The notes below the pieces were generated by a model that ran no database searches, was not told where the DNA came from, and saw only the letters and a program-made list of their open reading frames with translations. The translations under genes and the position numbers were made by a program. This document shows positions 1 through 13,417 of a stretch of 64,000 nt of DNA, piece by piece (the stretch's first letter is position 1; the number at the start of each line of letters is the position of its first letter). The stretch lies in NCBI RefSeq assembly GCF_004297125.1, contig NZ_SCVD01000025.1, positions 1 to 64,000 on the forward strand. The letters are read 5' to 3'. The stretch comes from Phenylobacterium sp. Lineage in GTDB: Bacteria > Pseudomonadota > Alphaproteobacteria > Caulobacterales > Caulobacteraceae.

Positions 1-1168
<1,168 letters not shown>

Positions 1169-1169
<1 letters not shown>

Positions 1170-2296
1170 CAGGCGACTTCCTTCCGGCGCGCGGCGTGAC
1201 GGGCATGGGCTTCAAGCCACGCGTCCGCGAACCGGTTCCAATCTTGTTCGGTGGTGTCCCACCCGCCTGAGACGCGGATCGCGCAGGCGGCGAGGTCGCC
1301 CAGGCCCATGGCGGCGAGGACCGGGCTGGCCTTCACCTTGCCGGACGAGCAGGCCGATCCGGCGCTGACCATCACCCCGGCCAGGTCGAGCCCCATGACC
1401 TGCAGGTCGGAGGTCCAGCCGGGCGTGGCGACGCAGAGGGTGTTGGGCAGCCGGGGCGACGCTTCGCCGACGACCACGGCGCCCGCCGCCTGCAGGCGCG
1501 CGGCGGCCGCGTCGCGGAGAGCTCCCTGCGCGGCAAGGCCGGCCACCGCGACCTTAGCCGCTGCGCCGAACCCACTGATTCCCGGAAGGTTCTCGGTTCC
1601 GCCGCGCCGGCCGCGCTCCTGGCCGCCGCCGTGCTGGCGCCGGACCATGGTGGCGCGGGGGCCGAAGGTGAGTGCGCCGACGCCCTGGGGGCCGCCGATC
1701 TTGTGGGCCGAGACGGACAGCGTGTCCGCGCCCAGGCCCCGGCTGTCGACCGGGACCTTGCCGGCCGCCTGGATGGCGTCGACGTGCAGCCAGCCGTCGG
1801 CGGCGCGCACCAGCTCGGCGGCCTCCGCGACGGGCTGGATGACGCCGGTCTCGTTGTTGGCGAGCATCAGGGCGACGAACGGTTTGCCGTCTGCGGCGTC
1901 CCAGCGGGCCAGGCGCTCGCCCAGCCAGTCCAGGTCGGCGACGCCGTTCGCGTCCACCGGCAAGGTCTCCACCGGTACGCCGAGCGCCCTGGACGTTTCC
2001 TGGACGCTGTCGTGCTCGATGGCCGAGACGACCAGGCGCTTCGCCCCCGCCGCGACCGCACTCTCGATGGCCAGGGCATTGGCCTCGGTGCCGCCGCTGG
2101 TGAAGATCACCGTCGAAGCCGGCGCGGCGATCAGGGCGGCGACGTCGGACCGGGCCTGCTCCATCACCGCACGCGCCGCGCGGCCGGCCGCGTGGATCGA
2201 CGACGGATTGCCGACGTGGGCCAGGACGTGGGTGATGGCCGCGATCGCTTCGGGCCGCACCTTCGCCGTGGCGTTATGGTCGAGGTAGACGCTCAT
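1169..2296 (-). CDS. Cysteine desulfurase (NifS/IscS-like aminotransferase class V)
   Basis: [17 protein letters not shown]..., PLP-Lys motif [14 protein letters not shown], Cys loop [10 protein letters not shown]; in-frame part of ORF 1169..3727. Confidence 0.93.
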
Positions 2297-2721
2297 GCGG
2301 CGCGCCGCAGCCTTCCGCCGATCACGTCGGCCAGGCTGACCGAGGCCAGGTAGTCCTCGATCTTGTCGCCCAGGTCGGCCCAGAGGTCGTGGGTCAGGCA
2401 GCGCTCGCCACGGATCATGCAGCCCTGCCCGGCCTTCTCGCAGCGGGTGGCGCGCAGGGGCTCGTCCACGGCGTGGACAATCTCGGCGATGGTGGTGGTG
2501 TCGGCCGTGCGCGCCAGGCGGTAGCCGCCGCCGGGACCGCGGGCGCTCTTCACCAGGCCCTGGCGGCGCAGGCGCGCGAAGAGCTGTTCCAGGTAGCTGA
2601 GCGAGATCTCCTGCCGCGCGGCGATGTCGGCCAGGGCCACGGCGCGGCAGGCGTCGCTTTCGCGGCGCGCGAGGTCGGCCATCGCCATCACGGCGTAGCG
2701 ACCTTTGGTTGAGAGACGCAT
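2293..2721 (-). CDS. iscR: Rrf2/IscR family transcriptional regulator
   Basis: MRLSTKGRYAVMAMADLA..., wHTH GPGGGYRLAR, three-Cys cluster (RCEKAGQGCMIRGERCLTH); 4-bp overlap with desulfurase. Confidence 0.9.
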   Translation of the reverse strand: MRLSTKGRYAVMAMADLARRESDACRAVALADIAARQEISLSYLEQLFARLRRQGLVKSARGPGGGYRLARTADTTTIAEIVHAVDEPLRATRCEKAGQGCMIRGERCLTHDLWADLGDKIEDYLASVSLADVIGGRLRRAA

Positions 2722-2878
2722 GGCTTTGGGTCCGATGCAGTTTTCGCGCGCATCCGGGGCCGCCTATGTTATTAGCCCCGCCTCGCGCAGGGCTCCCAAG
2801 CAGGTCGCGCCGGATAGGCTGCGACTTAGGAAGACCCAGCACAGCAGTCAAGTATTCCGGACGGATGAGAGACCACGA

Positions 2879-3529
2879 ATGCCAGAGATAGTTCTGACCG
2901 GCGCAGCTGGACGGATCGAGGGGCGCTATTCCCAGGGCAAGAGCGAGACCGCACCGGTCGCCTTGATCCTGCACCCCCACCCCAAGGCCGGCGGCCAGAT
3001 GAACAATCCCGTGGCGGTGCAGCTCTTCCACCTGTTCATGAAGCGCGGCTTCTCCGTCCTGCGGTTCAACTTCCGCGGCGTGGGCCGGTCCCAGGGCGAG
3101 TTCGACGGCGGCATCGGCGAACTGGCCGACGCGGCGACGGCGCTGGATTGGCTGCAGTCCACCAACCCGGCGGCGTCGCAGTGCTGGGTGGCCGGCTATT
3201 CCTTCGGCGCCTGGGTGGGCATGCAGCTCCTGATGCGCCGCCCCGAGACGGACGGCTTCATCTCGGTGTCGCCGCCGACCAACGCCTATGATTTCTCGTT
3301 CCTGGCCCCCTGCCCGGCCTCGGGCCTGATCCTGCACGGCCAGAACGACACCGTCGTCCCGCCGACGGACGTGGAGCGCGTGGTGTCCAAGCTGCGCACG
3401 CAGAAGGGCATCGTCATCGACTACGACGTGGTCGAGGGCGCCAGCCACTTCTGGATGGAGAACCTGCCGGACGTGGAACGCCGGGTGGGCGACTACCTGG
3501 ACAAGCGCCTGGCGGCGAACCCGGCCTGA
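2879..3529 (+). CDS. Alpha/beta hydrolase
   Basis: MPEIVLTGAAGRIEGRYSQGK...LILHPHPKAGGQMNN...VAGYSFGAWVGMQ; ATG at 2879 in frame with ORF 2705..3529. Confidence 0.85.
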   Translation: MPEIVLTGAAGRIEGRYSQGKSETAPVALILHPHPKAGGQMNNPVAVQLFHLFMKRGFSVLRFNFRGVGRSQGEFDGGIGELADAATALDWLQSTNPAASQCWVAGYSFGAWVGMQLLMRRPETDGFISVSPPTNAYDFSFLAPCPASGLILHGQNDTVVPPTDVERVVSKLRTQKGIVIDYDVVEGASHFWMENLPDVERRVGDYLDKRLAANPA

Positions 3530-3533
3530 CCCC

Positions 3534-3911
3534 GTGCCCGCGCCGGAGGATGCGATCCGCGCGCGGCGCAAGCTGACCAACCGGCTGATCGCGGCGCACC
3601 AGGCTGAGCGGCTGCGGCCGTTCTTCCTGCCCGACGTGACCCTGATCGTCGGCGATGGCGGCCTGATCCTGGGCCTGAACGCGGTGATCGAAGCGTTCGC
3701 GGCCCAGTTCGCCGACCCGACCTTCAAGACCTACATTCGTGAAACCGAGACCGTCAGCCTCGACGCGAAGGGGACTCGCGCCGCCGAGTCAGGCCGCTGG
3801 ACCGGCGTCTACGCCGATGCGGAACTGCGGGGCAGCTACCTGGCGGCCTGGCGCAATGTCCGCGGCCAGTGGGCCATCGAGAGCGAGCTCTACGTCACCC
3901 TGGCCGGCTAG
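3534..3911 (+). CDS. SnoaL/NTF2-like (DUF4440-type) protein
   Basis: 125-aa ORF with NTF2-like pattern (LIVGDGGLILGLNAVIEAFAAQFADPTF ... GRWTGVYADAELRGSYLAAWRNVRGQWAIESELYV). Confidence 0.7.
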   Translation: MPAPEDAIRARRKLTNRLIAAHQAERLRPFFLPDVTLIVGDGGLILGLNAVIEAFAAQFADPTFKTYIRETETVSLDAKGTRAAESGRWTGVYADAELRGSYLAAWRNVRGQWAIESELYVTLAG

Positions 3912-4111
3912 AACCGTCTTTGCCGCGTCCGCTCCAGGGCGCTCACGGCGAAGGCCGCGAAGGCGGCCGACCGGCGGGCCGCGCTGCGATCGGGGGCGAG
4001 GCCACCGACCTGCGCGCCGTCCGGTGCGGTCAGCCGCCAGGACCAGGCCTCGCCGGCGGCTTCCAGGGAAAACGCAAACCCGCCGGTGCTGGGGGAGATG
4101 GGCTTGTCCAT
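3908..4111 (-). CDS. Small hypothetical protein
   Basis: 67-aa ORF (MDKPISPSTGGFAFSLEAAGEAWSWRLTAPDG...) filling the gap between flanking genes. Confidence 0.5.
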   Translation of the reverse strand: MDKPISPSTGGFAFSLEAAGEAWSWRLTAPDGAQVGGLAPDRSAARRSAAFAAFAVSALERTRQRRF

Positions 4112-4175
4112 GCCGTGAAGGTCGCCCGCCGGCGTGCAGGTGGATCGCCGCGCGGTGTGGAGATTGGGTGCAGGC

Positions 4176-5735
4176 TCAGTCCGCCCTGGGCAGGGTCACC
4201 CGGAACGCCGCGCCCTGCCCTGTCTCGACCAGCTCGATCCTCGCGTGGCTGGCGGCCAGCAGCGAGCGGGCGATGGGCAGGCCCAGGCCGGTCCCGCCTT
4301 CGGCCCGGCGGCTCGTGAAGAAGGGTTCGAACAGGCGCTCGCGGTCCGCGGCGGGAACCCCCGGCCCGTCGTCGGCGACGGTGAGGATCACATCGGCGCC
4401 CTCCCGCGCCGCTGTCACCGTCGCGCGGCCCGCCCCGGCCTGGCGGGCGTTCTGCAGCAGGATGGTCAGCACGCTTTCCACCGTCGTGAGCGGCGCGGCG
4501 ACGGCCGGGATGTCACGCGGCACGTCCACCTCGACCGGAAAGCCGGCGGCGTCGGCGGCGCGGCGGGCGGGTTCGGCCAGGTCGGCGGCCGCGCCCGCCT
4601 CGGGCATGGCCATGTCGGCGCGGGCCAGGTCCAGCAGCCGCGTCACCAGCTGCGAGAGGCGGTCGCTGTCGCCGGCGATGTTGTCCAGGAAGCGGCGCCG
4701 CTCATCCGGCGACATGGTTTCGAAGTGGTCCTGCAGCAGCTCCACCGCGCCGCCGATGCCGGCCAGCGGGGTCTTGAACTCGTGGCTGACCGCCGCGGCG
4801 AAGTCGCGGAGGTAGCCGCTGCGCCGCTCGATCCGCTCGGCCATGGCGCGGAAATCCTCGTAGAGGTCGCGGATCTCCACGGCCGCCGTGCGCGGGGTGC
4901 GCGGGATCTCCCCCCCACCGCCCGCCACCTGGCGCGACGCGGCGCTCAGCGTCTCGATCGGCAGGGTCACGCCGCGGGCGATCAGGCCCGAGAGCACCAC
5001 CAGCAGGCCCAGGATCACACCGGCGGCCAGCGCGAACTTGCCCCGGTCCTCGTAGAGGCCGCGGAACAGCGCGCGGGGCGAACGCGACAGGAGGATCACC
5101 CCCTTCACCTGTCCGCCCACCACGATCGGCCGGGCATGGTGCAGGCGGATGCCCGACGCCTTGCTGAGCCATTCGAAGCGGTAGAGCGGACGGTAGTCGC
5201 CGTTCTCCCGCAGGACGGTGCGCGGCCGGCCGGCCAGGGCGGCCTGGACCTCGGGCAGGCCGGAATAGTCCTCGCCGTCCACCGAGACGCCATGACGGTC
5301 CAGCACCACGGCGGAGGCCAAGGTCGTGCGCGTGGTGCGCTCCATCACCGGCTCCAGCGCCCGGGCGACGCCCACGGCCTGGGGATCGGCGGGCTGGCGG
5401 GCGCGGGGCGGAACCGGCCGTTCGGGCAGCACGGGGTCGCGGCTGAGGTCGATGGTGGTGAACTCCGGCCGGAAGTAGCCGTCCGGCGGCTTCTCGGGCC
5501 GCGGGACAGCCGCCGGCGCCCCTGGCCAGCCGACGGCCGCCACCGCCGTCAGCGCCGCGCCCTGGGCCACCAGCTCGGCCTCGGTCTGCCGGACCAGGGT
5601 GTTCTCGAAGACCCGCAGCGAGATGGCCCCGATGGCGGGCATTGCGGCGGCGAACAACAGCACCCCGAACAGGATGGTGCGCAGCCGCAGCGCCGGCCAC
5701 CAGGGGGCGATCAGGTCCTTGATGCGCTCGATCAA
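4176..5735 (-). CDS. Sensor histidine kinase
   Basis: HAMP-like region, H-box AAVSHEFKTPLAGI, N-box LLQNARQAG, G boxes DDGPGVP and GTGLGL. Confidence 0.92.
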   Translation of the reverse strand: MIERIKDLIAPWWPALRLRTILFGVLLFAAAMPAIGAISLRVFENTLVRQTEAELVAQGAALTAVAAVGWPGAPAAVPRPEKPPDGYFRPEFTTIDLSRDPVLPERPVPPRARQPADPQAVGVARALEPVMERTTRTTLASAVVLDRHGVSVDGEDYSGLPEVQAALAGRPRTVLRENGDYRPLYRFEWLSKASGIRLHHARPIVVGGQVKGVILLSRSPRALFRGLYEDRGKFALAAGVILGLLVVLSGLIARGVTLPIETLSAASRQVAGGGGEIPRTPRTAAVEIRDLYEDFRAMAERIERRSGYLRDFAAAVSHEFKTPLAGIGGAVELLQDHFETMSPDERRRFLDNIAGDSDRLSQLVTRLLDLARADMAMPEAGAAADLAEPARRAADAAGFPVEVDVPRDIPAVAAPLTTVESVLTILLQNARQAGAGRATVTAAREGADVILTVADDGPGVPAADRERLFEPFFTSRRAEGGTGLGLPIARSLLAASHARIELVETGQGAAFRVTLPRAD

Positions 5736-6439
5736 GCCGGCTGGCCGAGGCAGGGGCCCAATCGGTAGCCGACGCCGGCGCGGGTCTCGACCACGTCGTC
5801 GCCCCCGAGAGCGGCGAACTTGCCGCGCAGGTTGCGCACGTGGCTGTCGATCGTGCGATCGGTGATGGCGAAGCCCGGGCCGTGCAGGTTGTCGATGATG
5901 GCGTCGCGGCTGAACACGCGGGCCGGCGCGCCCATCAGGATGCGCAGGATGCCGAATTCGGTGACGGTCAGGGCCACCTCCTTGTCGCCCCAGCGGGCGA
6001 TCCAGCTCTCCGGATCCAGGGCGAGCCGGCCTTGGCTCATGACGGCCTGCGCCGGCTTTGGCGCAGGAGCTCGGGCCCGGCGCAGGATCGCCTGGACGCG
6101 GGCCACTACCTCGCGCGGGCTGAACGGCTTCACGACATAGTCGTCGGCGCCCAGCTCTATCCCCAGGATGCGGTCGATCTCGTCGTCGCGGGAGGACAGG
6201 AACAGGATCGGCAGGTCGCCCTGGGCGCGCAGGCGGCGGCAGACCTCCAGCCCGTCCAGCTTGGGCATGTTGATGTCCAGCACCACCAGGTCGGGGCGCT
6301 GCTGCTCGACGCTGGCCAGCGCAGCCTCGCCGTCCTCGGCCTCGCGCGCGGCGAGGCCGGCCTTCTCCAGGGCGAAGACCAGGAGCTGGCGGATGTGCGG
6401 ATCGTCGTCGACGACGAGGACCTGGGGCATGGGGCTCAT
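5732..6439 (-). CDS. OmpR-family response regulator
   Basis: MSPMPQVLVVDDDPHIRQLL...VVLDINMPKLDG...C-terminal wHTH; 4-bp overlap with the kinase. Confidence 0.92.
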   Translation of the reverse strand: MSPMPQVLVVDDDPHIRQLLVFALEKAGLAAREAEDGEAALASVEQQRPDLVVLDINMPKLDGLEVCRRLRAQGDLPILFLSSRDDEIDRILGIELGADDYVVKPFSPREVVARVQAILRRARAPAPKPAQAVMSQGRLALDPESWIARWGDKEVALTVTEFGILRILMGAPARVFSRDAIIDNLHGPGFAITDRTIDSHVRNLRGKFAALGGDDVVETRAGVGYRLGPCLGQPA

Positions 6440-7959
6440 GTTCCGGGGTTCGGGGTGGGCGTCAATGGAGCGGTGGGTTTCGGCGGGGGCGGCAGCGCCC
6501 CCTCGCAGTTGCGGCCGCTGCTTGCCGGCCGCGCGAAGGACTCTCCGGTCAAGGCCTGGACGCGTTCCAGCCGTCGGGCGTCGCGCCAGCGCCAAGTGCG
6601 CCACGCCGTCTGCTGGACCGCCACGTCGGCCGCAAGCATCCGGCGCTTCCAGGCGATGCGGTCGCGGAAGTCCCCCGGCGGCAGGCGGCGTTCCAGCTCC
6701 GCGAGGGAGACGACGCCCGCGCCCTTGAGGTCGCCGAAGTAGCAGACGTCCAGATTCACGCCCTTGCCCCCGACCTCGCGGGCGTGCCGGACGTTCCAGG
6801 ACGCGGCGACGGCGCCCAGGTCGACCACGCTGCAGCCCAGCAGGACCACGCCCGCGGCCAGGACGTTGGCGTTCAGCAGCCAGCCGGAACTCTTCCGCGC
6901 CAGCAGCCGCCAGCAGATCAGCGCCAGCCCCAGGGCCACCAGGCCCATCCACAACAGGGCGGCGATCCGCATCCGCGTCAGCGAATAGACCTCAATGTAG
7001 TCCAGCGTCCGCAGGACGGTGGAGGCGACCAGGAACAGGTTCTGCGCCACCCAGGCCGTGACCAGGATGCGGACCAGGCGCGAGTCCGCCGTGCGCGACC
7101 CGGGCCGCAGGAAGACCAGGACGAACAGGCCCGCCAGCACCGCCGTCGCGATCAGGGCGTAGGCGCCGCGGTGGGCGTAGTCGGCGAAGCTGACCCCTTC
7201 CGGCAGGCCCGCCCCGCTCCAGAGGAAGGCGACGTCGAGGACGTTCTGCAGGCCGAACAGGGCGTTGAAGACGATCAGTGACACGGTGATCGAGGCGGTG
7301 GTCACGCCCGGCAGGTCCACGTCGCCCTCCATGCCCGGCGCGGCGCGGGTGCAACGAAGGCCGCGGGGCCGCAACAGGGCCCACACCGGCAGGGCGACGA
7401 AGGCCCAGAACACCACCCGTCCGACGTCCGGCTCCGGCAGCGCCAGCGTAGCCAGGCCCTCGCTGATCAGCGGATTGGCGCTGGCGAACAGCCACAGGAA
7501 GATCGCGCCGCCGCACACCGGCAGGATCGCCGCCAGCAGGATGGCGGTGACCTTCAACGGTCGCGACCGCGCCCGGACCTTGAGGATCCGCTTCAGATCG
7601 AGCAGCGGCCCGATCAGGCTCTTGATCCCGGCCATCACGAGCCGCTGCGCCCAGCGCCAGGCGTCGTCGCCCGCGGCCGCTCGAGGCGCCAGCGCCGCGA
7701 CCGCCAGGGCGAGGATGCAAAGCAGAACCCCGACCAGCGTCGGGCGCTCGACCTGCACGGCGGCCAGGATCGCGGCGACCCCGAGCGCCGGCCAGGCGGC
7801 GCGGCTGGTCCGGACGGCCGGCAGGACGGCGACGCAGGCCAGGGCGAACAACGCCAGACCTAACCCCGGCTGCTGTTCGAACAGCAGCACATCGGCGGCG
7901 GCCACCAGGCCCACGGCCAGGGTCGCCTTGATCCAGAAGCTCGGAAGCCGCGCGGGCAT
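6436..7959 (-). CDS. DUF4173-like multi-pass membrane protein
   Basis: 507-aa ORF with about ten hydrophobic segments and DUF4173-like C-terminus (RMRIAALLWMGLVALGLALICWRL ... VNLDVCYFGDLK). Confidence 0.75.
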   Translation of the reverse strand: MPARLPSFWIKATLAVGLVAAADVLLFEQQPGLGLALFALACVAVLPAVRTSRAAWPALGVAAILAAVQVERPTLVGVLLCILALAVAALAPRAAAGDDAWRWAQRLVMAGIKSLIGPLLDLKRILKVRARSRPLKVTAILLAAILPVCGGAIFLWLFASANPLISEGLATLALPEPDVGRVVFWAFVALPVWALLRPRGLRCTRAAPGMEGDVDLPGVTTASITVSLIVFNALFGLQNVLDVAFLWSGAGLPEGVSFADYAHRGAYALIATAVLAGLFVLVFLRPGSRTADSRLVRILVTAWVAQNLFLVASTVLRTLDYIEVYSLTRMRIAALLWMGLVALGLALICWRLLARKSSGWLLNANVLAAGVVLLGCSVVDLGAVAASWNVRHAREVGGKGVNLDVCYFGDLKGAGVVSLAELERRLPPGDFRDRIAWKRRMLAADVAVQQTAWRTWRWRDARRLERVQALTGESFARPASSGRNCEGALPPPPKPTAPLTPTPNPGT

Positions 7960-8063
7960 GCGGAAGTCCCCTTGTCGGAGAACCTTCCTAGCGACGCCCG
8001 GTCGCGCCCTGCCCGAGCCGCCGTGCGCAGGCGGCCCGGTTCATGTGCAGAAGTTGTGCAGGC

Positions 8064-9857
<1,794 letters not shown>

Positions 9858-9931
9858 CGTCTTCCTCCGCCGTTATGTTATCGGCGTTCAGCCTGCCGAA
9901 CGAATGTTTGAACGGCAAGGGGGACGTTAGG

Positions 9932-10753
9932 TCAGCGTGGGCGCGGCGCCTTGCCCAGGTCCTTCAGCGGCCCACGATCCTCGATCTGCCCATCCACGAT
10001 CAGCCAGGCGTGATCGCCCGCACCGACGATCAAGGCCTGACGGCTCTGGAGCTGCAGGAAGACGTGCGTCTCCAACGGCGTCGGCGACACGACATGGGTG
10101 ACGAACGCCGCCACAGCATTTCCGGCCTTCGCATCCGGCTTTGGCATGACCATGCAGCTCGCCGTCAGGGCGTCCAGGGCCGTGACCGTCTTGCCATCGG
10201 CTGTGACGCTGAAGCGGTAGTGGCCACCGATGGGGATGGCCCCAAGTTCCGGCATTGGCGCGAGCAGCCAGACCAGCCACCCATCGCGCTCGGGATCCTT
10301 CAGGACGATGTGGTTGTAGCCGGTGCGGCAAACCGGCCGCCCCTTCATTGCGGCGGTGGCCGTCGTCCAGGCGGCGAAGTTGGCCTTCTCCTCGGCCGAC
10401 AAGGTCCGATCCGCCGGCTCGGAAACCTTGGTCTTGGGATCGGGGGTCACGTCGATGTCGTAGCCAGCCTCCAGACCTCGACCGATGTCCCGCAGGAAGC
10501 GCACGCGTTGGCCGGTCGGGGTGTCCTCGACAATCCAACCTCGCAGGCCCGCTGCGGCCGGGTCGGCGAGTTGCGGCCGCAGAGCATCGGTCGCGACCCA
10601 CGCGGCGACGTCCTGCCGGGCCATCGCCCGACCGAGCTTCTCGACCGTGGCGATCGGAAACTCGCGAATGGGCGCGCGGACAGGCGGCGGTGCGTCCGCC
10701 GCCGCTGCGGGCGACGTCAGGATCAGCGCCAGCGCGACGAGGACACTCCGCAT
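9932..10753 (-). CDS. Hypothetical secreted protein
   Basis: N-terminal signal peptide MRSVLVALALILTSPAAAADA; no family recognised. Confidence 0.65.
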   Translation of the reverse strand: MRSVLVALALILTSPAAAADAPPPVRAPIREFPIATVEKLGRAMARQDVAAWVATDALRPQLADPAAAGLRGWIVEDTPTGQRVRFLRDIGRGLEAGYDIDVTPDPKTKVSEPADRTLSAEEKANFAAWTTATAAMKGRPVCRTGYNHIVLKDPERDGWLVWLLAPMPELGAIPIGGHYRFSVTADGKTVTALDALTASCMVMPKPDAKAGNAVAAFVTHVVSPTPLETHVFLQLQSRQALIVGAGDHAWLIVDGQIEDRGPLKDLGKAPRPR

Positions 10754-10757
10754 CGCG

Positions 10758-12044
10758 CTACTTCTTCAAGCTCGTCAGATAGTCCAGCGCCGTCAGCGCC
10801 TGGGCGCGGACGCCAACCTCCATGGCGCCCTCGTCCATCACGTTGAAGAACGGCGAGTGGTTCACGCCCTTCGGGAAGCCGATTCCCAGGTCGTAGAACA
10901 CGCCCGGGACCTTCTGCTGGTAGTACGAGAAGTCCTCGGCGCCGGTGATGAAGTCGATGTCGTCCTTGATCTTGCCCTGGGCGGCGCGGCTCAGGGTCGG
11001 CTTCATCTTCGCCGTCAGCGCCGGGTCGTTGCTGGTGACGGGGTTGGGCGTGTTCCAGACGACCTCGCCCTTGCCGCCGTAACGGCCGGCGATCGAGTCC
11101 ACCGTCTTCTCGATGCGGGCGATGATGTCCTTGCGCAGCGCGGGATCGAAGGTGCGCAGCGTGCCGCCCAGGGTCATGTCGTCCGGAATGATGTTCCCGC
11201 GCACGCCGCCGTGCACGGTCGCCACGGTCAGGATGGTGGGCGTGCGGGTCACGTTGATCTGGCGTGCGGCGATCTGGTTGAAGGCGAGGACGATCTCGGC
11301 CTGCATCGAGGCGATGTCGATGCCGGCCGAGGGATTGGCTCCGTGGGTCTGCTTGCCCTTCAGCCGGATCTCATAGCCGTCGGAGCCCGCCATCATCGGC
11401 CCGGAGCGCCAGACCAGCGAGCCGGGCTCGCCGGGGACGACGTGTAGGCCGAACACGGCGCTGGGCGCCGGATTGGCCAGGGCGCCTTCCTTGATCATCA
11501 GCGGGGCGCCGCCCTCCTCACCCGCCGGCGGGCCTTCCTCGGCCGGCTGGAACAGGAGGACCACCGTGCCGGGGATCTGGGCCTTCATCGACGCCAGCAC
11601 CTCGGCCGCGCCCATCAGGATCGCCACGTGGGCGTCGTGGCCGCAGGCGTGCATGACCCCGACCGTCGCGCCGTTGTAGGTCGCGGTCACCTTGGAGGCG
11701 AAGGGCGCCCCGGTCTGTTCGGCCACCGGCAGGGCGTCCATGTCAGCCCGCAGGGCCACGACGCCGCCGGGCCGGCCGCCCTTCAGCACCGCCACGACGC
11801 CCGTCTTGGCGACGCCGGTGCGGACTTCGAAGCCCAGGGCCCTCAGGTGATCCGCCACCAGCTTGGCCGTGCGCACCTCGTTGTTGCCCAGCTCGGGGTG
11901 CTCGTGGATGTCGCGCCGCCAGGCGACGACCTTGGGCTGGACGGCCTTGGCCTTGGCGAAGACCGCGGCGTCGAAGCTCTGCGCCGCGGCCGGCGTCGCC
12001 AGGACCAGCGCCAGCGCGCCGGCGATCCAGTGAGATTTGCGCAT
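10758..12044 (-). CDS. M20-family amidohydrolase/peptidase, exported
   Basis: Signal peptide; ALRADMDALPVAEQTGAPFAS, MHACGHDAHVAILMGAAEVL. Confidence 0.92.
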   Translation of the reverse strand: MRKSHWIAGALALVLATPAAAQSFDAAVFAKAKAVQPKVVAWRRDIHEHPELGNNEVRTAKLVADHLRALGFEVRTGVAKTGVVAVLKGGRPGGVVALRADMDALPVAEQTGAPFASKVTATYNGATVGVMHACGHDAHVAILMGAAEVLASMKAQIPGTVVLLFQPAEEGPPAGEEGGAPLMIKEGALANPAPSAVFGLHVVPGEPGSLVWRSGPMMAGSDGYEIRLKGKQTHGANPSAGIDIASMQAEIVLAFNQIAARQINVTRTPTILTVATVHGGVRGNIIPDDMTLGGTLRTFDPALRKDIIARIEKTVDSIAGRYGGKGEVVWNTPNPVTSNDPALTAKMKPTLSRAAQGKIKDDIDFITGAEDFSYYQQKVPGVFYDLGIGFPKGVNHSPFFNVMDEGAMEVGVRAQALTALDYLTSLKK

Positions 12045-12056
12045 GAAACTTCCCCT

Positions 12057-13163
12057 TCAAGGCCGGACGATGCGGCCCCCGGCCATCGGCGCGGCCACCC
12101 CAGTGGTCTTCGGAAACGAGATCGGCAGGCCCCGGAACGTGCGGGCCGCCAGATAGGCGAAGGCCTCGGCCTCGATGGAATCGCCGCGCCAGCCGTGGTC
12201 CTCGGCGGTCTTCACCGGCATGGGCAGGCGCTCAGCCAGGGCCTTCATGATCTCGGGATTGTGCCGCCCGCCGCCGCAGACGATCACCTCGGTCGGCGCG
12301 GCGCCCATCATGTCGAAGCCGGCCTTCACGGCCTCGGCCGTGAAGGCGACCAGCGTCGCGGCGGCGTCCTCGAGCTGCAGGGCCTCCAGCGGTTCCAGAG
12401 AGAAGTCGTAGCGGTCGAGCGACTTGGGCGGCGGCGCCTGGAAATAAGGATGCGCCAGCAGGGCGCGGACCACCGCCTCGTCCACCCGCCCCACGCTGGC
12501 GTACTTGCCGCCGGCGTCGTAGCGGCCGGCGCCGCGGGCCTGGACCAGCAGGTCGATCATCCCGTTGCCGGGGCCGGTGTCGAACGCGGCGATGTCGTCG
12601 CCGCCCGTCCAGAAGGTGACGTTGGCCACGCCGCCGACGTTCAGCACCGCCAGCGGCGCCTGCAGGTTCGAGGCCCGCGCCCGGGCCAGGTGGTAGATCG
12701 GCGCCAGCGGGGCGCCCTCCCCGCCCGCGGCCACGTCGGCGGTGCGGAAGTCGAAGGCCACCGGCCGGCCGGTCAGCCGCGCCAGCATGGCCGCGTCGCC
12801 GAGCTGGACCGTGCGGCCGGGAACGCCGTCCTTCGGCCGCTCGTGCAGCACCGTCTGGCCGTGCATGCCAATCAGGTCGAGGTCGGGCCAGGACAGGCCG
12901 TTGGCCTGCAGGAAGGCCTCGGCGGCGGCGTGATGCTCCTCGGCGACCATCTCGGCCGCGTGAGGGAAGATGGCGGGCTCCGGAGTGCCGCGCTCCCACG
13001 CCAGCGCCTGCTGCGTCGCCTCCAGCATCACGTTGCGGGTGGCGTCGGTCAGCTTGCGTTCGCCCGCCGGGCCGAACGCCTGGATCGCCTCGCCATCGGT
13101 CTCGAGGACGGCCATGTCGACGGCGTCCAGCGAGGTCCCGGTCATGAATCCCAGCACGAGCAT
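12057..13163 (-). CDS. anmK: Anhydro-N-acetylmuramic acid kinase
   Basis: MLVLGFMTGTSLDAVDMAVLETDG..., GNGMIDLLVQ, VIVCGGGRHNPEIM. Confidence 0.93.
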   Translation of the reverse strand: MLVLGFMTGTSLDAVDMAVLETDGEAIQAFGPAGERKLTDATRNVMLEATQQALAWERGTPEPAIFPHAAEMVAEEHHAAAEAFLQANGLSWPDLDLIGMHGQTVLHERPKDGVPGRTVQLGDAAMLARLTGRPVAFDFRTADVAAGGEGAPLAPIYHLARARASNLQAPLAVLNVGGVANVTFWTGGDDIAAFDTGPGNGMIDLLVQARGAGRYDAGGKYASVGRVDEAVVRALLAHPYFQAPPPKSLDRYDFSLEPLEALQLEDAAATLVAFTAEAVKAGFDMMGAAPTEVIVCGGGRHNPEIMKALAERLPMPVKTAEDHGWRGDSIEAEAFAYLAARTFRGLPISFPKTTGVAAPMAGGRIVRP

Positions 13164-13417
13164 GACCGTTGACTGCCATGTCCGAGGACCGCTAGCTAGA
13201 CGCCATGATCGGTCCCGCCGCCAGCACCGGCCGCTATTACCGCCTGCCCTTCTAGCAGGCGCCCGATCCCACGCGCCTGCCCCTCCCGGCCGGCGCATTC
13301 CGAACAAATCCGAGAACGCCGGCCTCCTCGCACCCCAAGGAGCCTGCCATGTCCCTCGAAATCCTCTCCGCCGACGTGCTAGAGCGCGCCGGTCCTACAG
13401 ATGAGATTCCGCCTCCG